39,351 nt of DNA from an uncultured Granulicatella sp. Its GTDB lineage: Bacteria > Bacillota > Bacilli > Lactobacillales > Aerococcaceae. Under the pieces are notes generated by a model. The model saw nothing but the letters and a program-made list of their open reading frames with translations. It was not told the DNA's origin and did no database searches. The stretch spans positions 1-39,351 of the forward strand of contig NZ_CALHIF010000062.1 in NCBI RefSeq assembly GCF_938030755.1. Reading direction: 5' to 3'. Below are positions 31,332-38,706 of this stretch, piece after piece. Each line of letters starts with the position of its first letter. The first letter of the stretch is position 1. Made by a program: the position numbers and the translations under genes.

Positions 31332-33044
31332 ATGAGTTGGAAAGAAACAGCAAAACTATGGGAATCTTTTGAAGCACTAGAAGAAGGATTAAAGGTGCAA
31401 TTACAATCAATGGATGACACGCAAAAAGAGGAAGCCTTCTATACACCATTAGAGTTTGGTACTGCGGGAATGCGTGGAATTGTTGGACCCGGGATTAATC
31501 GCATGAACACTTATACAGTGCGCCAGGCAACAGAAGGATTATCACGCTTAATTGAAAGTTACGGGGAAGAAGCAAAAAGACGTGGGGTAGCGATTGCCTA
31601 CGATTCACGTCATTTTTCACCAGAATTTGCAATGGAATCTGCACGTACTTTAGCAACTCATGGGATTGCTTCGTATGTGTTTGAAAGCTTACGTCCAACA
31701 CCAGAATTATCATTTGCAGTACGTCACTTGCATACATTTGCTGGAATTATGATTACAGCTAGTCATAACCCAGCCGCTTACAACGGATATAAAGTATACG
31801 GTGAAGACGGCGGTCAAATGCCACCAAAAGATGCGGATGCATTAACAGCTTACGTTCGTCAAGTAGCAAATCCACTTGAACTGAAAGTGCTAGATGATGA
31901 AGCGTTGGAAGCAACAGGTTTAGTAACAATTATCGGAAAAGATGTCGATGATGCATACTTGAAAGAAATCAAAACAGTCTCTGTAAATCCAAAACTTCTT
32001 AGCGATGTGGAAGGATTATCAGTCGTTTATACACCATTACATGGTACTGGTTTAATGCTTGTTGAAAAAGCATTAGAACAAGCAAACTTCAAAGGATTGC
32101 ACGTTGTTGAAGAACAAGCAATGCCAGATGGAGACTTCTCAACAGTTAAATCTCCAAACCCTGAAGAAGCAGGTGCATTTGAATATGCGGTAGAATTAGG
32201 GAAAAAAGTTGGCGCTGATGTATTATTAGCGACTGACCCAGATGCGGACCGTATGGGGGCTGCCGTACGCTTACCAGACGGAAGCTACCAAGTGATTACC
32301 GGAAACCAAATTGCTGCGATTTTAGTGGATTACTTACTCTATGCGCACCAACAAGCAGGAACACTTCCTAGCAATGCGCTTGTCGTGAAATCAATTGTAA
32401 GTAGTGAACTTCCAACAGCAGTTGCTAAGAGTTATGGCGCTGAAATGATGAATGTATTAACAGGATTCAAATTCATTGCAGAACAAATCCAACACGACGA
32501 AGAAACGGGAGACCACACATTCATGTTCGGTTTCGAAGAAAGTTACGGATATCTCGTGAAATCATTTGTCCGTGATAAAGATGCGGTTCAAGCAGTGTTA
32601 TTACTAACAGAAGTAGCTGCACGCTTCAAGAACGAAGGCAAAACTTTATATGATGGTCTTCAAGCATTATATGCAAAACATGGTTACTTCTTAGAAAAGA
32701 CGATTTCTGTAACAGTAGCTGGTTTAGAAGGTCCACAAAAGATTAAAGCTTTATTAGATGGCTTACGTTCTTCAGTTCCGACAAGTTTCGGAGGATTGAA
32801 AGTAGTGTTAGCTCAAGACTTCGCAGTGAACGAGCAAAAAGATGCTAATGGGGTCGTTTCAGAAATCGGACTTCCAACGTCTAATGTATTGAAATACATT
32901 TTAGAAGATGGATCTTGGATTGCCGTTCGCCCAAGTGGTACAGAACCAAAAATTAAGTTCTATATCGGAGCGAAAGCAGATAGTGAAGAAGCTGCAAAAG
33001 AAAAAGTAGCAGCCTTACAAGCCGACTTAGAAAAATTACAATAA
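31332..33044 (+). CDS. pgcA: alpha-phosphoglucomutase
   Basis: Interconverts glucose 1-phosphate and glucose 6-phosphate, feeding UDP-glucose for lipoteichoic acid anchor, capsule and glycogen-like pathways. 570 residues from ATG 31332 (MSWKETAKLW), with AGAAGGAGA 9-10 bases upstream; ATG 31326 is too close to it and the longer in-frame TTG at 31257 is in the promoter. Phosphoserine S144 in ITASHNP, metal loop DPDADR (302-307), sugar loop GFEESYG and phosphate loop RPSGTEPKIKFY are all present. Monocistronic, with its own terminator. Confidence 0.95.
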   Translation: MSWKETAKLWESFEALEEGLKVQLQSMDDTQKEEAFYTPLEFGTAGMRGIVGPGINRMNTYTVRQATEGLSRLIESYGEEAKRRGVAIAYDSRHFSPEFAMESARTLATHGIASYVFESLRPTPELSFAVRHLHTFAGIMITASHNPAAYNGYKVYGEDGGQMPPKDADALTAYVRQVANPLELKVLDDEALEATGLVTIIGKDVDDAYLKEIKTVSVNPKLLSDVEGLSVVYTPLHGTGLMLVEKALEQANFKGLHVVEEQAMPDGDFSTVKSPNPEEAGAFEYAVELGKKVGADVLLATDPDADRMGAAVRLPDGSYQVITGNQIAAILVDYLLYAHQQAGTLPSNALVVKSIVSSELPTAVAKSYGAEMMNVLTGFKFIAEQIQHDEETGDHTFMFGFEESYGYLVKSFVRDKDAVQAVLLLTEVAARFKNEGKTLYDGLQALYAKHGYFLEKTISVTVAGLEGPQKIKALLDGLRSSVPTSFGGLKVVLAQDFAVNEQKDANGVVSEIGLPTSNVLKYILEDGSWIAVRPSGTEPKIKFYIGAKADSEEAAKEKVAALQADLEKLQ

Positions 33045-33056
33045 TGAAGGAAGTAG

Positions 33057-33088
33057 AGCACTCTTACATTTGTAGGAGTGCTTTTTTT
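33057..33088 (+). terminator. pgcA terminator
   Basis: AGCACTCTTACA (33057-33068) and TGTAGGAGTGCT (33071-33082) with one wobble, then a T-run. Confidence 0.92.
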
Positions 33089-33106
33089 GTCTTTATAGAA
33101 AGAAAG

Positions 33107-33135
33107 TTTTGAGAATCAAAGGAGTATGCTATAAT
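33107..33135 (+). promoter_or_regulatory. promoter of the lipoprotein gene
   Basis: TATAAT (33130-33135) with TGC before it (extended -10). The -35 is poor (TTTTGA at 33107-33112, 17-base spacer). Confidence 0.7.
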
Positions 33136-33193
33136 AGAATTCATATAAATAAACTTTCAAAAATTGCTATTTTAAAATTTTAAGGAGAACTCA

Positions 33194-34168
33194 ATGAAAA
33201 AAGATTTTAAATTATTTCTAGTAGGGAGCACGTTATTCTGTTCATTCGTCATTGCAGGGTGCTCGGCTACTCCAGCTACTTCAAGTGAAACCACACAAAC
33301 AAAAAAAGAAGATACGGTTTATCATAAAAATGATGTTACTGGACCAGCGGCTTCCTTTGATTGGGATGCTAAAATGCCTCCATTAACGAATTACGAACAA
33401 ACGTATGTAGAATCTAATAGTGGCAAAACTGTAAAAATGCCTTTATCTCGAGTGAAACAAGCAGCTGAAGATCTTGCAGAGAAGAAAAAGAGCATTACAG
33501 ATAGTAAAGTACAAGAAGCATTAAAATTAGTGGACGCTGTCTTTGTGAATCAAGAAAATTTTGATGTGCTTTTACATGCGACAACTACCTCTAATCAAGA
33601 AGAATTTTTTGATAAACTATGGAACGGGTATATGGTGAAGATGTTAACCGAATCGAGACCAACCTTCTCTAATGATGCAGAAATAGAGTTTCAAGGAGTT
33701 ACCTATCCTATTAAAGTTTATGGACCCATGTATTTAAAAGTAAATACAAACTCATTAGGGAAAGCAGGAGCTTATACACTGGAAGATTACAAAGTCGATG
33801 GGGATACCGTGTATTTGAAATTCCAAGCTCCAAAAGTAGATCTCTATCAATATGAGGTACAAGCAAGTTATCAAAGAGACAATCAAGCTTTCTTTGAAGG
33901 GTTGATTCAGGAATCTCAAAAGGTAGGGCAATCTGACTTTTCTAAAGCTCTCTTGCTTAAGTTGATTTATCGATTAGCAGCCCTAGGATTTAAATCGAAT
34001 TTGGGAGTGAATTTAGAAGGCATGGATTATCTTCCAAGAAATACGCACTATTTAGCAATTAAAGTGGACGATAAAGGAAAAGCAACGATTGATGATGCAA
34101 ACTTAGCAAATCTTCTTCAAATTGACTTGAAAACAGCTAACGAAGCTAATAAAGGAAAATTCGAATAA
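33194..34168 (+). CDS. predicted lipoprotein of unknown function
   Basis: 324 residues. A lipoprotein signal peptide ends in VIAGC with the lipid-accepting C23. A Ser/Thr-rich spacer follows, then a globular region with a coiled, charged helix (LSRVKQAAEDLAEKKKSI) and a beta-rich part (AEIEFQGVTYPIKVYGPMYL, DTVYLKFQAPKVDLY). It loosely recalls the streptococcal DUF5105-type antigen domain, but I do not claim membership. Anchored outside the cytoplasmic membrane if processed. TAAGGAGA precedes ATG 33194. Monocistronic between pgcA and the aldolase gene; neighbours give no function. Confidence 0.8.
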   Translation: MKKDFKLFLVGSTLFCSFVIAGCSATPATSSETTQTKKEDTVYHKNDVTGPAASFDWDAKMPPLTNYEQTYVESNSGKTVKMPLSRVKQAAEDLAEKKKSITDSKVQEALKLVDAVFVNQENFDVLLHATTTSNQEEFFDKLWNGYMVKMLTESRPTFSNDAEIEFQGVTYPIKVYGPMYLKVNTNSLGKAGAYTLEDYKVDGDTVYLKFQAPKVDLYQYEVQASYQRDNQAFFEGLIQESQKVGQSDFSKALLLKLIYRLAALGFKSNLGVNLEGMDYLPRNTHYLAIKVDDKGKATIDDANLANLLQIDLKTANEANKGKFE

Positions 34169-34184
34169 AGCTAACTATAGTAAG

Positions 34185-34219
34185 ACCGGTAATACCCAAG
34201 GAGTGTTACCGGTTATTTC
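34185..34219 (+). terminator. terminator after the lipoprotein gene
   Basis: ACCGGTAATAC (34185-34195), 7-base loop, GTGTTACCGGT (34203-34213) with one wobble, then a short T-rich stretch. Confidence 0.7.
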
Positions 34220-34265
34220 CTTGCCTAAACTCCTTAAAATCAATGGTGTTCCAGTCGGATTTGCA

Positions 34266-34274
34266 TGGTATAAT
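34266..34274 (+). promoter_or_regulatory. extended -10 promoter of the rhaD-like gene
   Basis: TGGTATAAT with a perfect -10 (34269-34274); no good -35 is visible. Lies 59 bases before the start codon. Confidence 0.65.
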
Positions 34275-34332
34275 GAAGTCAAAGCATACCAAGAACAAGT
34301 GTTATCACAAAGAAACTAAGGGAGAATTGAAA

Positions 34333-35154
34333 ATGACAAAATTTATTGAATCACCAGCGGTAAAAAAATTATGTGAACTGACAAAAGAATCGTACTTACG
34401 TTACTGGGACGAGCGCAATGGCGGTAATATCTCCGTACGCCTCGAAGCTAGTGAAGTAGAAGGTTATGAAGATGTGAAAGAAGTGAAACGTATCCTCGAC
34501 TTAGGATTCGACGCTTCCACACTTACCGGCTTCTATTACTTAGTAACAGGGACAGGCCGTTACTTCAGAAATGTCACCAATCAACCGCTTCTTGATTTAG
34601 GCTTGGTTCGTATTTCAGAAGATGGACAAAAAGCAGAATTGCTATGGGGATTCGAGGATGGCGGAAAACCAACCTCAGAATTCGCGAGTCACTTAATGAG
34701 CCATATTGAACGACTCAAAGTGAATCCAAATCATAAAGTGGTCTTCCATTGCCACCCAACAAACTTAATCGCGTTAAGCTTCACACAACCATTAGACGAA
34801 CGGCATTTATCAAGACTTCTATGGAAAATGCAAGCTGAATCCATTGTTGTCTTCCCAGAAGGTATCGGCGTGATTCCTTATATGACACCTGGAACAAACG
34901 CAATTGGGGAAGCAACAGCTGCGAAAATGGCCGAGTTTCGAGCAGTGATTTGGCCACATCATGGATTGTTTGCATCAGGTGATACTTTGGATGAAACATA
35001 TGGTTTAATCGAAGTGATTGAAAAAGCTGCGATGATTTATTCACAAGTTGGTGCACAAGGCGGAAAAATCCTACAAGAAATCACAGATGTGCAATTACAA
35101 GAAATTGCGGAATACTTCAAAATGACTCCGCACGAAGGATTCTTAGACCTATAA
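34333..35154 (+). CDS. rhaD: rhamnulose-1-phosphate aldolase
   Basis: Class II (zinc) aldolase that splits L-rhamnulose 1-phosphate to DHAP and L-lactaldehyde. 273 residues from ATG 34333 (MTKFIESPAVKKL), nearly the E. coli RhaD length; GGGAGA is upstream, while the in-frame ATG at 34243 precedes the promoter and is rejected. Metal histidines H139 and H141 (VFHCHPTN) and H210 (WPHHG), with E116 as the likely catalytic acid/base. The typical substrate-site segment GGNISVRL is present. No rhaA, rhaB, rhaM or transporter is nearby, so the pathway may be elsewhere or the substrate may be a different sugar 1-phosphate, such as fuculose phosphate. Confidence 0.88.
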   Translation: MTKFIESPAVKKLCELTKESYLRYWDERNGGNISVRLEASEVEGYEDVKEVKRILDLGFDASTLTGFYYLVTGTGRYFRNVTNQPLLDLGLVRISEDGQKAELLWGFEDGGKPTSEFASHLMSHIERLKVNPNHKVVFHCHPTNLIALSFTQPLDERHLSRLLWKMQAESIVVFPEGIGVIPYMTPGTNAIGEATAAKMAEFRAVIWPHHGLFASGDTLDETYGLIEVIEKAAMIYSQVGAQGGKILQEITDVQLQEIAEYFKMTPHEGFLDL

Positions 35155-35168
35155 AAATAAATAGAGTG

Positions 35169-35201
35169 AAAAAGCAAGTCTAACGAAGGACTTGCTTTTT
35201 T
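35169..35201 (+). terminator. rhaD terminator
   Basis: AAAAAGCAAGTC (35169-35180), 8-base loop, GACTTGCTTTTTT (35189-35201). The matching A-run could let it work in both directions. Confidence 0.92.
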
Positions 35202-35219
35202 ACTGCGAGTCTCCATCCA

Positions 35220-35248
35220 TGTACAATCGTCCAGAACTGGTGTAGAAT
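35220..35248 (+). promoter_or_regulatory. promoter of pncB-nadE
   Basis: TGTACA (35220-35225, 4 of 6), 17-base spacer, TAGAAT (35243-35248). Confidence 0.55.
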
Positions 35249-35284
35249 AAAAAGGTAAATACAATAAAAAAGGGGTATCGATAG

Positions 35285-36775
35285 ATGAACTCAGTTTATA
35301 AAGATGATAGTTTAACACTACATACAGACCTATACCAAATTAATATGATGAAAACGTATTGGGAAACAGGCGTGTCTGAGAAAAAAGCGATTTTCGAAGC
35401 GTATTTCAGAAAGTTACCATTTGAAAATGGATATGCAATTTTCGCTGGATTAGAACGCATTGTCCACTTTATTGAACAATTACGTTTTTCAAAAACAGAC
35501 ATTGAATATTTACGTGGACTTGGACACTATCCAGAAGAATTCTTAACATACTTAGAAAACTTCGAATTCAAAGGAAGTATCCGTTCTGCAGTAGAAGGGG
35601 AACTCGTTTTCGCGAACGAACCTCTTGTGCAAGTAGAAGGAACGCTTGCAGAATGTCAATTAATTGAAACAGCGTTATTAAATATCGTCAACTTCCAAAC
35701 ACTTATCGCAACTAAAGCAAGCCGTGTGCGTATGGTTTCAGGAGACGATCCAGTATTAGAATTCGGAACTCGTCGTGCGCAAGAATTAGATGCGGCAATT
35801 TGGGGAACACGTGCAGCGTACATCGGAGGATGCGATGCGACAAGTAACGTTCGTGCTGGCAAGATGTTTGGCATTCCAGTTTCTGGGACACATGCCCACG
35901 CATTAGTGCAAGCGTACCGTGATGACTACAAAGCATTTAAAGCGTATGCTGAGAGTCACCGTGACTGCGTATTCTTAGTGGATACGTATGATATCTTGAA
36001 ATCAGGTGTTCCAAATGCCATCCGTGTAGCTAAAGAATTCGGCGACAAGATTAATTTCTTAGGCGTTCGTATCGACAGTGGTGACATGGCGTATATGTCG
36101 AAAAAAGTTCGTCAACAATTAGATGAAGCTGGATTTACAAAAGCGAAAATTTACGCGTCAAGTGACCTTGATGAAAAAACAATCCTCAACTTGAAGATGC
36201 AAGGTGCTAAAATCGACGTTTGGGGAATCGGGACTCGTTTAATTACAGCGTACGACCAACCAGCGCTTGGCTGTGTGTACAAGCTTGTAAGTATCGAAGA
36301 CGAAAACGGCGTAATGGTGGATACAATGAAGATTTCAAATAATGCAGAAAAAGTATCTACACCTGGTAAGAAACAAGTATGGCGTATTACGCGTAACTCA
36401 GATGGCAAGTCTGAAGGGGACTATATCGCATTATGGGATGAACGTCCAGACCAATTAGACGAACTCTTTATGTTCCATCCAGTCTACACTTATATTAATA
36501 AAACAGTGACAGACTTCACAGCACGTCCAATTTTACAACCGATTTTCGATAACGGAAAATTAGTATATGAATTGCCAAAACTTCAAGACATTAAGGCGTA
36601 TAAAGACGAGCAAATCGAAGCGCTATGGGACGAATACAAACGTATCTTGAACCCAGAGCAATATCCAGTCGATCTCTCTCAAAAGACATACAACCAAAAA
36701 TTAGCAAGTATTGCGGAAATCAGAGAAGAAGTGCGTCTTAAATCAGAACAGTTGGCCAAAGAAAACGCAAAGTAA
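35285..36775 (+). CDS. pncB: nicotinate phosphoribosyltransferase
   Basis: Joins nicotinate to PRPP (with ATP hydrolysis) to give nicotinate mononucleotide, the entry to NAD by salvage. 496 residues, the long Gram-positive form. LTLHTDLYQINMMKTYWETG is the family N-terminus; FGTRRAQELDAAIWGTRAAY, the histidine-bearing SGTHAHALVQAYRDD and VRIDSGDMAYMSKKVR form the active-site and PRPP-binding regions. AAAAAGGGG precedes ATG 35285. Forms an operon with nadE, which starts 10 bases downstream. Confidence 0.95.
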   Translation: MNSVYKDDSLTLHTDLYQINMMKTYWETGVSEKKAIFEAYFRKLPFENGYAIFAGLERIVHFIEQLRFSKTDIEYLRGLGHYPEEFLTYLENFEFKGSIRSAVEGELVFANEPLVQVEGTLAECQLIETALLNIVNFQTLIATKASRVRMVSGDDPVLEFGTRRAQELDAAIWGTRAAYIGGCDATSNVRAGKMFGIPVSGTHAHALVQAYRDDYKAFKAYAESHRDCVFLVDTYDILKSGVPNAIRVAKEFGDKINFLGVRIDSGDMAYMSKKVRQQLDEAGFTKAKIYASSDLDEKTILNLKMQGAKIDVWGIGTRLITAYDQPALGCVYKLVSIEDENGVMVDTMKISNNAEKVSTPGKKQVWRITRNSDGKSEGDYIALWDERPDQLDELFMFHPVYTYINKTVTDFTARPILQPIFDNGKLVYELPKLQDIKAYKDEQIEALWDEYKRILNPEQYPVDLSQKTYNQKLASIAEIREEVRLKSEQLAKENAK

Positions 36776-36785
36776 GGGGAACGTT

Positions 36786-37613
36786 ATGAGACCATTACAA
36801 CGAAAAATTATCGAAACGCTTCGAGTGAAACCAACGATTAATCCTGAAGAAGAAATCCGTAAAACCGTCGATTTCTTAAAAGCGTATCTTGCAAAGCACC
36901 CATTCTTGAATGGGTATGTCCTTGGAATTAGCGGGGGACAAGATTCAACGCTCGCTGGGAAACTCGCACAAATGGCAATTGATGAATTAAACGAAGAACA
37001 AGACCAAAAAGTGTATCGTTTCTATGCCGTGCGTCTTCCTTATGGCGTGCAAGCAGATGAACAAGATGCTATGGATGCGATTGATTTTATGAAGGCAACG
37101 GACGTACTTCGCGTGAACGTGAAGGATGCGGTAGATGCGACTGAACGCAGTATTGAAGAACTTGGAATGGAAATTTCAGACTTCAATAAAGGAAATATTA
37201 AAGCGCGTGAACGCATGGTCGCTCAATATGCGATTGCAGGGCAAACAGGCTGTGCCGTAATCGGAACGGACCATGCGGCTGAATCGGTGACCGGTTTCTA
37301 TACGAAATTTGGAGATGGGGCTGCAGATATCACTCCATTATGGCGTCTCAATAAGCGTCAAGGCCGTGCGATGTTACAAGTGCTAGGTGCTCCAGAGCAT
37401 CTGTACTTGAAAGTCCCAACGGCAGACCTTGAAGAAGATCGCCCATCGCTTCCAGACGAAGTAGCGATTGGGGTTACTTACGAAGAGATTGATGATTATC
37501 TGGAAGGAAAAGCGATCAACGAAAAGGCAGCGGAGACGATTGAAAACTGGTACAAAAAGACAGAACATAAACGTCACTTACCCATTACAATCTACGATGA
37601 TTTTTGGAAATAA
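36786..37613 (+). CDS. nadE: NH3-dependent NAD synthetase
   Basis: Adenylates and amidates nicotinate adenine dinucleotide to NAD, the last step of the pathway. 275 residues, the short form with no glutaminase domain, so ammonia is the nitrogen donor. ATP-pyrophosphatase loop ISGGQDSTLAGK, then TGCAVIGTDHAAESVTGFYT and GAADITPLWRLNKRQGR. AAGGGGAA precedes ATG 36786; the in-frame ATG at 36711 lies inside pncB and is rejected. The intervening enzyme NadD is not in the window. Confidence 0.96.
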   Translation: MRPLQRKIIETLRVKPTINPEEEIRKTVDFLKAYLAKHPFLNGYVLGISGGQDSTLAGKLAQMAIDELNEEQDQKVYRFYAVRLPYGVQADEQDAMDAIDFMKATDVLRVNVKDAVDATERSIEELGMEISDFNKGNIKARERMVAQYAIAGQTGCAVIGTDHAAESVTGFYTKFGDGAADITPLWRLNKRQGRAMLQVLGAPEHLYLKVPTADLEEDRPSLPDEVAIGVTYEEIDDYLEGKAINEKAAETIENWYKKTEHKRHLPITIYDDFWK

Positions 37614-37622
37614 AGATTCGAA

Positions 37623-37661
37623 GGCTATTCCTACTAGGAAACTGGTAGGGATGGCTTTTTT
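37623..37661 (+). terminator. nadE terminator
   Basis: A stem of about 14 pairs, including wobbles, between 37624-37637 and 37642-37655, loop GAAA, then six Ts. Confidence 0.88.
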
Positions 37662-37696
37662 GTTGGAAAAAGCAGGGTGAGGACTATGGAAAAACG

Positions 37697-37724
37697 TTGA
37701 CATTTTAACAAAAACTGATATCTT
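37697..37724 (+). promoter_or_regulatory. promoter of the membrane-protein gene
   Basis: A perfect -35 TTGACA (37697-37702), 16-base spacer, TATCTT (37719-37724). Confidence 0.55.
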
Positions 37725-37802
37725 AAGAACTATGAGAAGTTTGAGTAGAATGATGGGAATGGCTCAAACAAGAAAGAGAAGGATTAGAAAAAGGGATTGA
37801 TG

Positions 37803-38681
37803 ATGCAAACAAAAAACAAACTCTTTGGTGCGAGTTTCGAGCAATCTAAGAGAATCGTCCCAAGACAGTTTGCAACCGAAGATGGCGCTCAAATGGGAGT
37901 TTCTGTTTCTATGAGTTTTTGGAAGAGAGTGTTTGGGCTAGTTGGATTAATGTTTAGTTTTATTGCTTATGGAGCGGGGATATATATGACCGATGGTTTC
38001 AGAAATTCAACAGATAGTGTTCAGGTCATTTCTGAAAGCACGGGAGCATTGATTGGAGAAATAGGGGCTTATTTTCGCCCAATCAATTTGGTATTAGTAA
38101 TTTTATTTACAGCACTAATAATTTTAAATATTATCCCAAAATTTAATTATGCGTATCAATTAATATATGGAAATTGTTTATTATTAATATTCGGGTTACT
38201 AGCAATTTTTTCTTCGTTACCTCTGTTAATTGGTTTAACAATTGGAGCATTAGGAACACTCGCATTTATTGTTCAACTAATCTTTTTGGGTTATTTAGTT
38301 AAGATACTTATTGTCAATGTAATGAAGGAAGTTAAGACTTCCCTTTATAATGAAAACGAAATAAAAGATAAAGATTGGGGAACTCCTATCAATAATTTTG
38401 TAAAAAGATATGGTGGAATATTGTTAGGATTATCTATTCTAAATCGTTGGACTTTTAATTTTGGTGAATTTAGTAAGAGTAATCCAGATCTTATGAGTTT
38501 TTTATTCGGCTGGTTATTTATCGGGTTTACTAGTCTTTTGTTACTTGCAGAAGGCCAGCTTTTGAAAAATTTTGTAAAATCCTTTTATTTCTTTAAATAT
38601 AGAAAAGAATACAGAGAGTACTTTAATATTACAAGCGATCAGTGGTATGGAAAGTTTCGTGCAAGATTTATGTCGAAATAA
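37803..38681 (+). CDS. multi-pass membrane protein of unknown function (copy 1)
   Basis: I do not recognise the family. 292 residues from ATG 37803, 8-9 bases after AAAAGGG; TTG 37797 and ATG 37800 are alternatives. A soluble N-terminus of about 40 residues (KNKLFGASFEQSKRIV) precedes about six hydrophobic segments near 42-62, 92-112, 117-138, 141-170, 203-220 and 231-251. Between the first two is a hydrophilic loop (FRNSTDSVQVISESTGA). There is a charged loop at 173-201 (KEVKTSLYNENEIKDKDWGT) and a basic, aromatic C-terminus (FFKYRKEYREYF). No catalytic or transport motif is seen. Codon use is relaxed and AT-rich, unlike nadE upstream. A tandem paralogue follows after 25 bases. Confidence 0.8.
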   Translation: MQTKNKLFGASFEQSKRIVPRQFATEDGAQMGVSVSMSFWKRVFGLVGLMFSFIAYGAGIYMTDGFRNSTDSVQVISESTGALIGEIGAYFRPINLVLVILFTALIILNIIPKFNYAYQLIYGNCLLLIFGLLAIFSSLPLLIGLTIGALGTLAFIVQLIFLGYLVKILIVNVMKEVKTSLYNENEIKDKDWGTPINNFVKRYGGILLGLSILNRWTFNFGEFSKSNPDLMSFLFGWLFIGFTSLLLLAEGQLLKNFVKSFYFFKYRKEYREYFNITSDQWYGKFRARFMSK

Positions 38682-38706
38682 ATTTATTTTGGAAGGGAAA
38701 TTAAAT

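Noticed and set aside
37468..37680. 70-codon plus-strand ORF at the nadE 3' end
   Set aside because: It overlaps nadE in another frame and runs through the nadE terminator; its composition is Lys/Arg-rich and without family features.
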